From: 39-52-133 sp036523795
GTDB lineage: Bacteria > Pseudomonadota > Gammaproteobacteria > Burkholderiales > Gallionellaceae
NCBI GenBank assembly: GCA_036523795.1
Contig: DATDDN010000140.1
Span: 1-64,000, forward strand
DNA length: 64,000 nucleotides
Reading direction: 5' to 3'
In this document: piece after piece, positions 1-8,893 of the stretch
Layout of the letters: the number at the start of each line of letters is the position of its first letter
How positions within the stretch are numbered: position 1 is the first letter of the stretch
Program-made: the position numbers and the translations under genes
The notes under the pieces: model-generated
Told to the model about the DNA's origin: nothing
What the model saw: the letters and a program-made list of their open reading frames with translations, nothing else
The model's database searches: none

Positions 1-289
1 CGAGGTCGGTGATGGTCTTGATCACCGTCATCACCATGCGCAGGTCGCCCGCGGCGGGCTGGCGGCGCACCAGGATGTGGTTGCAGCTTTCGTCGATCTC
101 GACTTCCATCGCGTTGACGCGGTGGTCGTCCTCGATCACGCGTTTCATGAGGTTGACATCGCCATTGGTGAGCGACTCGATCGCAGCGCGAATCTGGCTT
201 TCCACAAGGCCGCCCATCTGCAGCACGCGTGCGCGCACGGCTTCCAGTTCGTGGTCAAACTGCTTGGAGGTGTGTTCGCTACTGGCCAT
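1..289 (-). CDS. phoU: PhoU phosphate-signalling regulator (N-terminal part, cut by window edge)
   Basis: The reverse strand from 289 reads MASSEHTSKQFDHELEAV, then a helical segment with MGGLVESQIRAAIESL and a D-x-x-V-N-x-M-E-V-E-I-D-E-x-C stretch. It continues into RRQPAAGDLR and VIKTITDL. These are the first helices and first metal-binding E/D motif of PhoU, the cytoplasmic protein that links the Pst phosphate transporter to the PhoR/PhoB two-component system. About 96 of the usual ~235 residues are present and the stop lies outside the window. The gene follows rpiA on the same strand with a ~90-bp gap, a common betaproteobacterial neighbourhood. The family assignment is secure; regulation cannot be judged here. 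Confidence 0.93.
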   Translation of the reverse strand, partial: MASSEHTSKQFDHELEAVRARVLQMGGLVESQIRAAIESLTNGDVNLMKRVIEDDHRVNAMEVEIDESCNHILVRRQPAAGDLRMVMTVIKTITDL

Positions 290-379
290 ATGCTTTCCTT
301 ATTCTTGTGTTCCCTGTTGATTCTACTTACCTGCGATGACACCTGGATGACATCCGGGTTCCCCGCCCGGATCGCCATG

Positions 380-1048
380 TCAGGCAGCGGTCATGGTCTG
401 CACGCCTTGCTCGGTGCCCAGCAGCAGCACGTCCGCGCCGCGGCGTGCAAACAGGCCATTGGTCACCACCCCGGCGAGCTGGTTGATCTGTGTTTCCAGC
501 TCGACCGGGTTCATGATCTGGAGGTTGTGCACGTCCAGTATGATGTTGCCATTGTCGGTGGTAAAGCCCTCGCGCAGCTTGGGCTGACCGCCCAGCTTGA
601 CCAGCTCGCGCGCCACGTAGCTGCGCGCCATGGGGATCACTTCGATCGGCAGCGGGAATTTGCCCAGCACGTCGACCAGCTTGCTCGCATCGCACACGCA
701 GACGAACTTCTTGCTCGCTGCGGCGACTATCTTCTCGCGCGTCAGCGCGCCGCCGCCGCCCTTGATCATGTGCATGTGGCGCGTGATCTCGTCGGCGCCA
801 TCCACGTACACCGGCAGCTCGCCGGCATCGTTCAGCGACAGCACTTCGATTCCGTGGCCCTGCAGGCGCTTGGCCGAAGCCTCGGAGCTGGCCACCGCGC
901 CGCGAATCTTGTGCTTGATTTTGGCCAGTTCGTCGATAAAGAAATTGGCGGTAGAACCGGTTCCCACGCCCACGATACAGTCGTTCGGTACATGGGCAAT
1001 TGCTGCCTGCGCCACTGCGCGTTTCAGATCATCTTGTGTCATTGCCAT
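380..1048 (-). CDS. rpiA: Ribose-5-phosphate isomerase A
   Basis: Interconverts ribose 5-phosphate and ribulose 5-phosphate in the cytosolic pentose-phosphate pathway; in a Calvin-cycle organism it also feeds phosphoribulokinase. The 222-residue product matches the usual ~220. It shows the phosphate-binding GVGTGSTANFFIDEL near residues 27-41, the VDGADEI motif with its catalytic Asp, and the KGGGGALTREK loop. The start is placed at the ATG at 1048 because GAGAG lies 7 nt upstream. An upstream in-frame start at 1126 would add 26 residues unlike RpiA. The ATG two codons downstream (1042) is an alternative. The gene is divergent from ilvA across a ~150-bp AT-richer gap that must hold both promoters. 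Confidence 0.97.
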   Translation of the reverse strand: MAMTQDDLKRAVAQAAIAHVPNDCIVGVGTGSTANFFIDELAKIKHKIRGAVASSEASAKRLQGHGIEVLSLNDAGELPVYVDGADEITRHMHMIKGGGGALTREKIVAAASKKFVCVCDASKLVDVLGKFPLPIEVIPMARSYVARELVKLGGQPKLREGFTTDNGNIILDVHNLQIMNPVELETQINQLAGVVTNGLFARRGADVLLLGTEQGVQTMTAA

Positions 1049-1202
1049 GCTTGCACTCTCAATCCACTTATAAATATTCCACAGAAGCGTGCGATTATTG
1101 CAGGATTTGCCGAGTTTAGAAACCACGCGGCAGCGAAAGTCTTTCTGATTATGCGCAATTCCTGCTAATCTTCACACAAAACAACCCGTACAGTCCGTAT
1201 CC

Positions 1203-2720
1203 ATGCAAAGTTACCTCAAGCGCATACTCACGGCCCGCGTTTACGACGTGGCCGTGGAAAGCCCATTGGAAGCCGCCCCCACGCTGTCCTCGCGCATCGG
1301 CAACACCATCCTGCTGAAGCGCGAAGACATGCAGCCGGTATTCTCGTTCAAGCTGCGCGGCGCCTACAACAAGATGGCGCAGCTCGGCCCGGAGCAGCTG
1401 AAGCGCGGCGTCATCGCCGCTTCGGCCGGCAACCATGCGCAAGGCGTGGCCCTGTCCGCGCAGAAGCTGGGCTGCAAGGCCGTCATCGTGATGCCGGTGA
1501 CCACGCCGCAGGTGAAGGTCAATGCCGTCAAGCGCTTTGGCCAGCGCGCGGTGGAGATCGTGCTGCACGGCGACAGCTACAACGACGCCTACAGCCACGC
1601 CCTCAAGCTGCAGGAACAGCACCAGCTCACCTTCGTGCACCCCTTCGACGATCCCGACGTGATCGCCGGCCAGGGCACCATCGCGATGGAAATCCTGCGC
1701 CAGCGCACCCAGCCCATCCACGCCATCTTCTGCGCCATCGGCGGCGGCGGGCTGATTGCGGGCGTGGCCGCCTACGTCAAGCAGGTGCGCCCGGACATCA
1801 AGGTGATCGGCGTGCAGACCGTGGATTCCGACGCCATGGCGCAATCGATCAGGGCGAAAAAGCGCGTGACGCTCAACGACGTCGGCCTGTTCTCCGACGG
1901 CACCGCGGTCAAGCTGGTGGGCGAGGAAACCTTCCGCATCTGCCGCAAATATGTGGACGAAGTAGTGCTGGTCAACACCGATGAAGTGTGCGCGGCGATC
2001 AAGGACGTATTCCAGGACACACGCTCCATCCTGGAGCCGGCCGGCGCCCTGGCGATTGCCGGTGCCAAGGCCTATGCGGCACGCGAGAAACTGTCCGGGC
2101 AGGCGCTGGTCACCGTCCTCAGCGGCGCCAACATGAACTTCGACCGCCTGCGTTTCGTCGCCGAGCGCGCCGAGATCGGCGAGAACCGCGAGGCCCTGCT
2201 GGCCGTCACCATCCCGGAGACGCCGGGCAGCTTCCGCCAGTTCTGCTCGCTGCTGGGCAACCGCAACATCACCGAGTTCAACTACCGCTACGCCAACCCC
2301 ACGGTGGCGCAGGTATTTGCCGGCATCCAGGTGAAAGACCCGGCGGAAACCGCCAAGCTGATCGCCTCGCTGGAAAAGCACAAGCTGAAGACGCTGGATC
2401 TCACCGACAACGAGATGGCCAAGCTGCACCTGCGCCACCTGGTGGGTGGCCGCGCGCCCGAGGCGAAGGACGAGATCATCTTCCGCTTCGAATTCCCCGA
2501 GCGTCCCGGCGCGTTGATGAATTTCCTCAACCGCATGAACCACAGCTGGAACATCAGCCTGTTCCACTACCGCAACCACGGTGCCGATTACGGCCGCGTG
2601 CTGGTGGGCATGCAGGTGCCGCGCAAGGACAAGCAGGCGCTGCAGAAATTCCTCGACGCCCTCGGCTACCCCTACTGGGACGAAAGTGACAACCCGGCGT
2701 ACCGGCTGTTCCTGGGCTGA
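1203..2720 (+). CDS. ilvA: Biosynthetic threonine deaminase
   Basis: PLP enzyme converting L-threonine to 2-oxobutanoate and ammonia, the first committed step to isoleucine. At 505 residues it is the long, allosteric form. The catalytic half carries FSFKLRGAYNKM with the PLP lysine at about residue 50, ASAGNHAQGVA, and the phosphate-binding IGGGGLIAGV loop near residue 180. The C-terminal third has two ACT-like regulatory units (VTIPETPGSFRQFC and FRFEFPERPGALMNFL), as in isoleucine-inhibited IlvA and unlike short catabolic TdcB. The start ATG at 1203 has no strong Shine-Dalgarno sequence. It is transcribed away from rpiA and is followed by a small TfoX-N gene. Confidence 0.97.
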   Translation: MQSYLKRILTARVYDVAVESPLEAAPTLSSRIGNTILLKREDMQPVFSFKLRGAYNKMAQLGPEQLKRGVIAASAGNHAQGVALSAQKLGCKAVIVMPVTTPQVKVNAVKRFGQRAVEIVLHGDSYNDAYSHALKLQEQHQLTFVHPFDDPDVIAGQGTIAMEILRQRTQPIHAIFCAIGGGGLIAGVAAYVKQVRPDIKVIGVQTVDSDAMAQSIRAKKRVTLNDVGLFSDGTAVKLVGEETFRICRKYVDEVVLVNTDEVCAAIKDVFQDTRSILEPAGALAIAGAKAYAAREKLSGQALVTVLSGANMNFDRLRFVAERAEIGENREALLAVTIPETPGSFRQFCSLLGNRNITEFNYRYANPTVAQVFAGIQVKDPAETAKLIASLEKHKLKTLDLTDNEMAKLHLRHLVGGRAPEAKDEIIFRFEFPERPGALMNFLNRMNHSWNISLFHYRNHGADYGRVLVGMQVPRKDKQALQKFLDALGYPYWDESDNPAYRLFLG

Positions 2721-2780
2721 ACCAAACGGCCGCCCGGCTTGCCCAAGGCAGGCAATCCCCTGGACCATGCCTACGGCGCG

Positions 2781-3089
2781 ATGAAAGCGGGTGACTCCTT
2801 CCGTGACTTCGTCCTCGAACAGCTGGCCGGCCTGCCCGATCTGCGCTGCAAACGCATGTTTGGCGGCTATGGGCTGTACACGGAGGGAATTTTCTTCGCG
2901 ATCCTGTTCGATGGCCGGCTGTTTTTCAAGACACATCCCGACACGTTGGCCGATTTTCTGGCACAGAACGCACCCGTCTTCACCCCCTCTGAAAAACAGA
3001 TTTTAAAGAATTACCGCGAAGTTCCGGTTGAGATTCTGGAAGATAGCGACCGTTTGTTACTTTGGGCACACAAGGCAGCACAAACATGA
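2781..3089 (+). CDS. TfoX N-terminal domain protein
   Basis: A 102-residue stand-alone TfoX_N domain. Visible are the early FRDFVLEQLAG helix, the signature RMFGGYGLYTEGIFFAILFDGRLFFK, and the C-terminal segment with two Tyr/Leu-rich helices ending in LLLWAHKAAQT. In TfoX/Sxy the domain is linked to competence gene activation, but stand-alone copies are common and mostly uncharacterised. The ATG at 2781 is chosen; a TTG at 2739 is in frame but would add 14 unrelated residues. Its stop overlaps the start of the next gene (ATGA at 3086), so the two are probably translationally coupled. Confidence 0.85.
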   Translation: MKAGDSFRDFVLEQLAGLPDLRCKRMFGGYGLYTEGIFFAILFDGRLFFKTHPDTLADFLAQNAPVFTPSEKQILKNYREVPVEILEDSDRLLLWAHKAAQT

Positions 3090-3676
3090 GTATACAAGCT
3101 AGGAAGCAGGCGCTCAGACAAAGTATAATCGCCGCCCGCCTGAAAATGCCGGGCGCGGACCGGGCCGCCCGCAGCCGCGCGATCACCGCGCGCCTGGGCG
3201 AGCTGGAAGCCTACCGGAACGCGGCCACCGTGCTGGCTTACATGAGCTTCGGCGCGGAGTTCGACACGACCGGCTGGGTGCAGCAGGCACTGCGCGACGG
3301 CAAGCAGTTGCTGCTGCCCCGGGTAAATGGTGCCACACGGCAGCTGGACATTTACCAGGTCAAGGATTTGCAGCATGACATCGCCCCGGGCAAATGGGAC
3401 ATCCCCGAACCCGTGCCGGAGCGTTGCCGCCTGGTGGAAGACCTGGGCGAGGTGGACTTCATCCTGCTGCCGGGCGTCGCTTTCACCCGTGACGGAGCGC
3501 GCCTGGGCTATGGAGGGGGGTTTTACGACAAGCTGCTGGCGCGCATGACGCACCGGCCAGCCCTGGTTGCTGCAGCGTTCGATGTACAGCTGGCAGATTT
3601 GCTGCCGCAAGAACCCACCGATCGGAAGATAGAGTGGTTGCTGACCGAACATGCAAGCCTGCAATGCGCAGCGTAG
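3086..3676 (+). CDS. ygfA: 5-formyltetrahydrofolate cyclo-ligase
   Basis: ATP-dependent conversion of 5-formyl-THF (folinate) to 5,10-methenyl-THF in one-carbon metabolism. The 196-residue product has the basic N-terminal RKQALRQSIIAARLKM helix, ILLPGVAFTRDGARLGYGGGFYDKLLAR (the ATP/Mg-binding signature, around residues 128-153), and a C-terminal stretch with conserved WLLTEH. It overlaps the TfoX-N gene by 4 nt. In many proteobacteria the 6S RNA gene precedes ygfA, but here the upstream gene leaves no room for it. Confidence 0.95.
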   Translation: MSIQARKQALRQSIIAARLKMPGADRAARSRAITARLGELEAYRNAATVLAYMSFGAEFDTTGWVQQALRDGKQLLLPRVNGATRQLDIYQVKDLQHDIAPGKWDIPEPVPERCRLVEDLGEVDFILLPGVAFTRDGARLGYGGGFYDKLLARMTHRPALVAAAFDVQLADLLPQEPTDRKIEWLLTEHASLQCAA

Positions 3677-3755
3677 CACTGGCGCCGCATGCAGTTCCCG
3701 GAACCATTCCGGATAACAATAGTGCAGCTCGTTAATTACAGAGAGAGTTAGAGAG

Positions 3756-6416
3756 ATGGAAAATTTACCAGATTACGATCCGCAGGAAACGCAGGAGTGG
3801 CTGGACGCACTTGAGTCTGTTCTGGAGAACGAAGGAGCAGAACGCGCGCACTACCTGATCTGCCAGCTGATCCAGAAGGCGCGCCTGGGCGGCACCGACA
3901 TGCCGATGAGCGCGACCACGCCCTATCTCAACACCATCCCTCTCGACCGCGAACAGCATTCCACCGGCGACCAGACCATGGAGCACCGCATCCGCGCACT
4001 GACGCGCTGGAACGCGATGGCCATTATCCTCAATGCCAACAAGGAATCTTCCGAACTGGGCGGCCACATCGCCAGCTTCGCCTCTGCGGCCACCCTGTAT
4101 GACGTGGGCTTCAACCACTTCTTCCACGGCAAGACCGAGGATCACGGCGGCGACCTGGTATACATCCAGGGCCACTCCGCACCCGGCATCTACGCGCGCG
4201 CCTTCCTCGAGGGCCGCCTGTCCGAAGACCAGCTGCGCCGCTTCCGCCAGGAAGTTGACGGCGACGGCCTGTCCTCCTATCCGCATCCCTGGCTGATGCC
4301 GAATTTCTGGCAGTTCCCCACCGTGTCCATGGGTCTCGGCCCGCTGATGGCGATTTACCAGGCGCGCTTCATGCGCTACCTCGGACATCGCGGCCATGCC
4401 AAGACCGAAGAGCGCAAGGTATGGGCATTCCTCGGCGACGGCGAGACCGACGAGCCGGAATCGTTGGGCGCCATCTCCATGGCCGGCCGCGAGAAGCTGG
4501 ACAACCTGATCTTCGTGATCAACTGCAACCTGCAGCGCCTGGACGGCCCGGTACGCGGCAACGGCAAGATCATCCAGGAACTGGAAGGCGTGTTCCGCGG
4601 CGCCGGCTGGAACGTGATCAAGGTGGTGTGGGGTCGCTGGTGGGATCGCCTGCTGGCCAAGGACAAGACCGGCCTGCTGCTCAAGCGCATGGAAGAGGTC
4701 GTCGACGGCGAATACCAGACCTACAAATCCAGGGATGGCGCCTACGTGCGCCAGCACTTCTTCGGCAAGTATCCTGAGCTGCTGGAGCTGGTGTCCGACA
4801 TGTCCGATGACGAAATCTGGCGTCTCAACCGCGGCGGCCATGATCCCTTCAAGGTGTTCGCCGCCTACGCTGCGGCAGTGAAGCACAAGGGCCAGCCCAC
4901 CGTCATCCTCGCCAAGACCGTGAAGGGCTACGGCATGGGCGAAGCTGGCGAGGCACAGAACCCGACGCACCAGCAGAAGAAGATGGGCGAAGAGGCGTTG
5001 CGCCAGTTCCGCGATCGCTTCAACATTCCGGTCTCCGACGCCGACCTGCCCAAGCTGCCTTTCGTGCGCCCGGCAGCAGACAGCCCGGAAATGAAATACC
5101 TGCGCGAGCGCAGCGAGGCCATGGGGCAGCTGCCGGCGCGCAAACCGTCGGCCGCGCCGCTACAGGTGCCAGGTCTTGATGCATTCGACGCGCTGCTGAA
5201 GAGCACCGAAGACCGCGAGATTTCCACCACCATGGCGTTCGTGCGCATGCTCGGCATCCTGGTGAAAGACAAGACGCTCGGCAAGCAGGTGGTACCCATC
5301 GTGCCGGACGAATCGCGCACCTTCGGCATGGAAGGCATGTTCCGCCAGCTCGGCATCTTCTCCCAGGTGGGCCAGCTGTACACCCCGCAGGACGCCGACC
5401 AGCTGATGTTCTACAAGGAATCGGAGACCGGCCAGATCCTGCAGGAAGGCATCAACGAAGCCGGCGGCATGGCCGACTGGATCGCCGCCGCCACCTCCTA
5501 CGCCAACCATGGCGTAGCGATGATCCCGTTCTACATCTACTACTCCATGTTCGGCTTCCAGCGTGTGGGCGACCTCGCCTGGGCGGCCGGTGACATGCGC
5601 GCGCGCGGCTTCCTGGTCGGCGGCACTGCCGGCCGCACCACGCTGAACGGCGAAGGCCTGCAACACCAGGATGGCCACAGCCAGCTGCAAGCCGCGATGA
5701 TCCCCAACTGCGTATCCTACGACCCGACCTTCGCCTACGAGCTGGCTGTGATCGTGCAGGACGGCATGCGCCGCATGTACCAGAACCAGGAAGATGTGTT
5801 CTATTACCTCACCGTGATGAACGAGAACTATGTGCATCCGGCCATGCCCAAGGGCGCCGAGGAAGGCATCATCAAGGGCATGTACCTGTTCAGCGAAAGC
5901 AAGGGCAAGGGTGCCAAGGCTCCGCGCGTACAGCTGATGGGCAGCGGCACCATCCTGCGCGAATCCATTGCGGCAGCCGAGATGCTGGAGAAGGATTTCG
6001 GCGTCGCCGCCGACATCTGGAGCGTGACCAGCTTCAACGAACTGCGCCGCGAAGGCCTGGATGCCGAGCGCTGGAACATGCTGCATCCGGAAGCCAAGCC
6101 GCGCGCAAGCTATGTCGAGCAGTGCCTGGGCAAACGCCAGGGCCCGGTGATCGCCGCCACCGACTACATCAAGTCGTTTGCCGACCAGATCCGCGCCTTC
6201 GTGCCGCACAAGTACAAGGTGCTGGGCACCGATGGCTTTGGCCGCTCCGACACGCGCAAGAAACTGCGCGGCTTCTTCGAGGTGGATCGCAACTACATCG
6301 CCGTGGCTGCCCTGAAGGCGCTGGCCGATGAAGGCGCGATCCCCGCGAGCGAAGTCAGCAAGGCGATCAAGCTGTACAAGATCAATCCAGACAAACCCAA
6401 TCCAACCACAGTCTGA
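3756..6416 (+). CDS. aceE: Pyruvate dehydrogenase E1 component (homodimeric type)
   Basis: Thiamine-diphosphate enzyme that decarboxylates pyruvate and acetylates the E2 lipoyl group in the cytosolic pyruvate dehydrogenase complex. At 886 residues it matches the single-chain AceE type. The ThDP-Mg motif starts at GDGETDEPES (about residue 227) and ends in LIFVINCNLQRLDGPVRGN; the histidine-rich PLMAIYQARFMRYL and SYPHPWLMP segments are typical. A purine-rich GAGAGTTAGAGAG just before the ATG at 3756 is a strong ribosome site. aceF follows after 17 bp. No lpd (E3) gene adjoins the pair in this window. Confidence 0.98.
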   Translation: MENLPDYDPQETQEWLDALESVLENEGAERAHYLICQLIQKARLGGTDMPMSATTPYLNTIPLDREQHSTGDQTMEHRIRALTRWNAMAIILNANKESSELGGHIASFASAATLYDVGFNHFFHGKTEDHGGDLVYIQGHSAPGIYARAFLEGRLSEDQLRRFRQEVDGDGLSSYPHPWLMPNFWQFPTVSMGLGPLMAIYQARFMRYLGHRGHAKTEERKVWAFLGDGETDEPESLGAISMAGREKLDNLIFVINCNLQRLDGPVRGNGKIIQELEGVFRGAGWNVIKVVWGRWWDRLLAKDKTGLLLKRMEEVVDGEYQTYKSRDGAYVRQHFFGKYPELLELVSDMSDDEIWRLNRGGHDPFKVFAAYAAAVKHKGQPTVILAKTVKGYGMGEAGEAQNPTHQQKKMGEEALRQFRDRFNIPVSDADLPKLPFVRPAADSPEMKYLRERSEAMGQLPARKPSAAPLQVPGLDAFDALLKSTEDREISTTMAFVRMLGILVKDKTLGKQVVPIVPDESRTFGMEGMFRQLGIFSQVGQLYTPQDADQLMFYKESETGQILQEGINEAGGMADWIAAATSYANHGVAMIPFYIYYSMFGFQRVGDLAWAAGDMRARGFLVGGTAGRTTLNGEGLQHQDGHSQLQAAMIPNCVSYDPTFAYELAVIVQDGMRRMYQNQEDVFYYLTVMNENYVHPAMPKGAEEGIIKGMYLFSESKGKGAKAPRVQLMGSGTILRESIAAAEMLEKDFGVAADIWSVTSFNELRREGLDAERWNMLHPEAKPRASYVEQCLGKRQGPVIAATDYIKSFADQIRAFVPHKYKVLGTDGFGRSDTRKKLRGFFEVDRNYIAVAALKALADEGAIPASEVSKAIKLYKINPDKPNPTTV

Positions 6417-6433
6417 TCGGGCGGGAGACACAC

Positions 6434-7741
6434 ATGGCAGAAATGAAACAGATTCTGGTGCCGGATATCGGCAACTACAAGGACGTGCCCATCATCGAGG
6501 TGATGGTCAAGGCCGGCGACAGTGTCACCGCTGAACAGCCGCTCCTGACGCTGGAAACCGACAAGGCCACCATGGACGTGCCCACACCGTTTGCCGGCGT
6601 GGTCAAGGAAGTGAAGGTCAAGGTGGGCGACAAGGTATCCGAAGGCGCGCTGATCGTGGTGCTCGAAGCCAGCGGCGCCGCCAGCGCTCCAGCCGCGGCC
6701 CCCGCTGCTGCCGCAGCGCCGGCGGCAAAACCTGCAGCCGCTCCCGCGCCGCAGGCGGCACCGGTTGCCGCAGCAGCAGCCCCTGCTCCCGCTGCGGTGG
6801 CAACAGCACCCGCCGCCGCTCCGGCAGCCGGCGGCAAATCGCACGCCAGCCCGTCCATCCGCCGCTTTGCGCGCGAGCTGGGTGTAGACCTGACCCAGGT
6901 GCGCGGCACCAGCCCCAAGGGCCGCATCAACAAGGAAGACGTGCAGAATTTCGTCAAGCAGGCGCTGGCGCAGCCACGCGGTGCAGGTGCCGGCGGCAGC
7001 GGCCTGCAGGTGCTGGCGATGCCGGTGGTGGACTTCGCCAAGTTCGGCCCGGTGGAAAGCAAGCCGCTGTCGCGCATCAAGAAGATCTCCGGTGCCAACC
7101 TGCACCGCAACTGGGTCAGCATCCCGCATGTCACCCAGTTCGACGAGGCCGACATCAGCGAGATGGAAGCCTTCCGCAAGCAGATCGGCGCGGAGTATGC
7201 CAAGCAGAACATCAAGATCACCCCGCTCGCCTTCCTGCTCAAGGCCTCGGCTGCCGCGCTGCATCAGTTCCCGGATTTCAACGCCTCGCTCGATGCCAGC
7301 GGCGAGAACCTGGTGCTGAAGAAGTACATCCACATCGGCGTGGCGGTAGACACGCCAAATGGCCTGATGGTGCCAGTGATCCGCGACGTGGACCAGAAGG
7401 GCATAGCTCAGCTGGCCAAGGAACTGGGCGAAATCAGCGCCAAGGCTCGCGAGCTCAAGCTCACCGCCGCAGACATGCAGGGCGGCTGCTTCTCCATCTC
7501 CAGCCTGGGCGGCATCGGTGGCACGGCGTTCACACCCATCATCAATGCACCGGAAGTGGCGATCCTCGGCGTATCCAAGGCGAGCATGAAGCCGGTGTAC
7601 CAGGACGGCGAATTCGTGCCGCGCCTGATGCTGCCGCTCTCGCTGTCGTATGACCACCGCGTGATCGACGGCGCGGCTGGCGCGCGCTTCACCACTTACC
7701 TGGCACAGGTGCTGGCCGATATCCGTCGCCTTGCCCTGTAA
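6434..7741 (+). CDS. aceF: Pyruvate dehydrogenase E2, dihydrolipoamide acetyltransferase
   Basis: E2 core of the pyruvate dehydrogenase complex, passing acetyl groups from lipoate to CoA. In order: one lipoyl domain with the lipoylated Lys44 in ETDKATMDV; a long Ala/Pro-rich flexible linker (about residues 85-140); the E3/E1-binding domain (SPSIRRFARELGVDL); and the catalytic domain ending in DHRVIDG with active-site His about residue 408. With one lipoyl domain and 435 residues it is a compact AceF; E. coli has three lipoyl domains. It is co-transcribed with aceE, and nadD starts 3 nt after its stop. Confidence 0.97.
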   Translation: MAEMKQILVPDIGNYKDVPIIEVMVKAGDSVTAEQPLLTLETDKATMDVPTPFAGVVKEVKVKVGDKVSEGALIVVLEASGAASAPAAAPAAAAAPAAKPAAAPAPQAAPVAAAAAPAPAAVATAPAAAPAAGGKSHASPSIRRFARELGVDLTQVRGTSPKGRINKEDVQNFVKQALAQPRGAGAGGSGLQVLAMPVVDFAKFGPVESKPLSRIKKISGANLHRNWVSIPHVTQFDEADISEMEAFRKQIGAEYAKQNIKITPLAFLLKASAAALHQFPDFNASLDASGENLVLKKYIHIGVAVDTPNGLMVPVIRDVDQKGIAQLAKELGEISAKARELKLTAADMQGGCFSISSLGGIGGTAFTPIINAPEVAILGVSKASMKPVYQDGEFVPRLMLPLSLSYDHRVIDGAAGARFTTYLAQVLADIRRLAL

Positions 7742-7744
7742 CAA

Positions 7745-8404
7745 GTGAACGCGCCTGTCGGCATCTTCGGCGGCACCTTTGACCCGATCCATTACGGTCA
7801 CCTGCGCCTCGCGCAGGAGGCGCTGGAACAATGCCGGCTGAGCGCGGTGCGCTTCATCCCCAGCGGCACGCCGCCGCACCGCGCCGCTCCGCTGGCCGCA
7901 GCAGAACACCGCGTGGCCATGGCTCGCCTGGCGCTGCAGTCCAATCCGGCTTTCGTGCTGGACGAACGTGAAGCCGGGCGCACCGATCCCTGCTACAGCG
8001 TGGACACGTTTGCCCAGCTGCGCAGCGAACTGGGTGCAGACACGCCGCTGTGCCTGCTGATCGGCAGCGATGCCTTTCTGCAGCTGCACACCTGGCACGA
8101 ATGGCGGCGGCTGTTTGAGCTGGCGCATATCGTGGTGATCCAGCGCCCGGGCAAGCCGCTGGGCAATGCCATCGCCACGGCCGATGCCGGTTTGCGCGAG
8201 CAGTACCAGCAGCGCCTGGCACCGGCCCCTGCGGCCTTGCACGAAGCCGCACAAGGCCGCATCGTGGCACTGAACATGCCGCTGCTGGACATCTCGTCCA
8301 CCGACATCCGCAACCGCAGCGCTAAAGGCAAGAGCCTGAACTATTTGCTGCCCGAGGCGGTCAACCAATACATACGAACACAGAAACTCTACACATCATG
8401 CTAA
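7745..8404 (+). CDS. nadD: Nicotinate-nucleotide adenylyltransferase
   Basis: Forms deamido-NAD from nicotinate mononucleotide and ATP in NAD biosynthesis. The N-terminal nucleotidyltransferase signature GIFGGTFDPIHYGHLRLA is complete, and SSTDIRNR near the C-terminus is the second nucleotide-binding motif. It has 219 residues. The start is a GTG at 7745, 3 nt past the aceF stop, and there is no better ATG. The last 7 nt overlap rsfS. nadD-rsfS-rlmH is a widely conserved order. Confidence 0.96.
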   Translation: MNAPVGIFGGTFDPIHYGHLRLAQEALEQCRLSAVRFIPSGTPPHRAAPLAAAEHRVAMARLALQSNPAFVLDEREAGRTDPCYSVDTFAQLRSELGADTPLCLLIGSDAFLQLHTWHEWRRLFELAHIVVIQRPGKPLGNAIATADAGLREQYQQRLAPAPAALHEAAQGRIVALNMPLLDISSTDIRNRSAKGKSLNYLLPEAVNQYIRTQKLYTSC

Positions 8405-8742
8405 GCCTGGAAGACAAAACAAAAGCCATCGTCGACGCCCTTGAAGACATCAAGGCCAACGACATCACGGTGATCAACACCACCAAGCAGAGCCAACTGT
8501 TCGACCGCATGATCATCGCCAGCGGCACCTCCAACCGCCAGACCCGCGCGCTGGCCGACAACGTGATCAAGAAGATGCAGGAGCTGGGTGAGGAGGTGTT
8601 CAGCAGCGAAGGCGAAAAGAGCGGCGAATGGGTGTTGATCGACCTCGGCGAAATCCTGGTGCACGTGATGCAACCCGGCGTGCGCGCCTATTACAACCTG
8701 GAAGAGCTGTGGGGCATGCACCCGCCGCGCCCAGGGAAGTAA
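8398..8742 (+). CDS. rsfS: Ribosomal silencing factor RsfS
   Basis: Binds ribosomal protein uL14 and blocks subunit joining when nutrients are scarce. The 114-residue product shows the family hallmarks: DITVINTTKQSQLFDRMIIASGTSNRQTRALAD, then GEWVLIDLGEILVHVMQPGVRAYYNLEELWG. It overlaps nadD by 7 nt, suggesting coupled translation. A ~150-bp spacer with an inverted repeat separates it from rlmH. Confidence 0.96.
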   Translation: MLSLEDKTKAIVDALEDIKANDITVINTTKQSQLFDRMIIASGTSNRQTRALADNVIKKMQELGEEVFSSEGEKSGEWVLIDLGEILVHVMQPGVRAYYNLEELWGMHPPRPGK

Positions 8743-8755
8743 GGCAAAAACATTT

Positions 8756-8867
8756 GTCCGCAGATTACGCAGATACTGCTTCATACTTGATTCCGGGCTT
8801 GCGAATACCCATCAGCTTTGGTGCCAACCAAGAGCTGTTTTGCATTTAATCTGTTTAATCTGCGGAC
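8756..8867. repeat. Imperfect inverted repeat flanking the rsfS-rlmH spacer
   Basis: GTCCGCAGATTACGCAGAT (8756-8774) faces ATCTGTTTAATCTGCGGAC (8849-8867); the arms match at about 16 of 19 positions. The ~75 bases between them contain no gene. Short mobile palindromes carrying CCGCAGATTA cores occur widely between genes in beta- and gammaproteobacteria, and a single half-site, ATCCGCAGATTTG, lies at 30538. The element could fold into a long stem in the nadD-rsfS-rlmH-maf-rng message. Confidence 0.6.
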
Positions 8868-8893
8868 CCAAGCTTTTCCCTCCTGGAGCCATC

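Noticed and set aside
1149..2936. A 595-codon minus-strand frame opposite ilvA
   Set aside because: Shadow of ilvA on the other strand, with biased composition and no recognisable motifs.
3677..3755. 6S RNA near ygfA
   Set aside because: The gene upstream overlaps ygfA and the downstream gap is only 79 nt, too short for 6S RNA.
6293..8368. A 691-codon minus-strand frame opposite aceF and nadD
   Set aside because: Antisense to two genes with complete catalytic motifs; composition is typical of a shadow frame.
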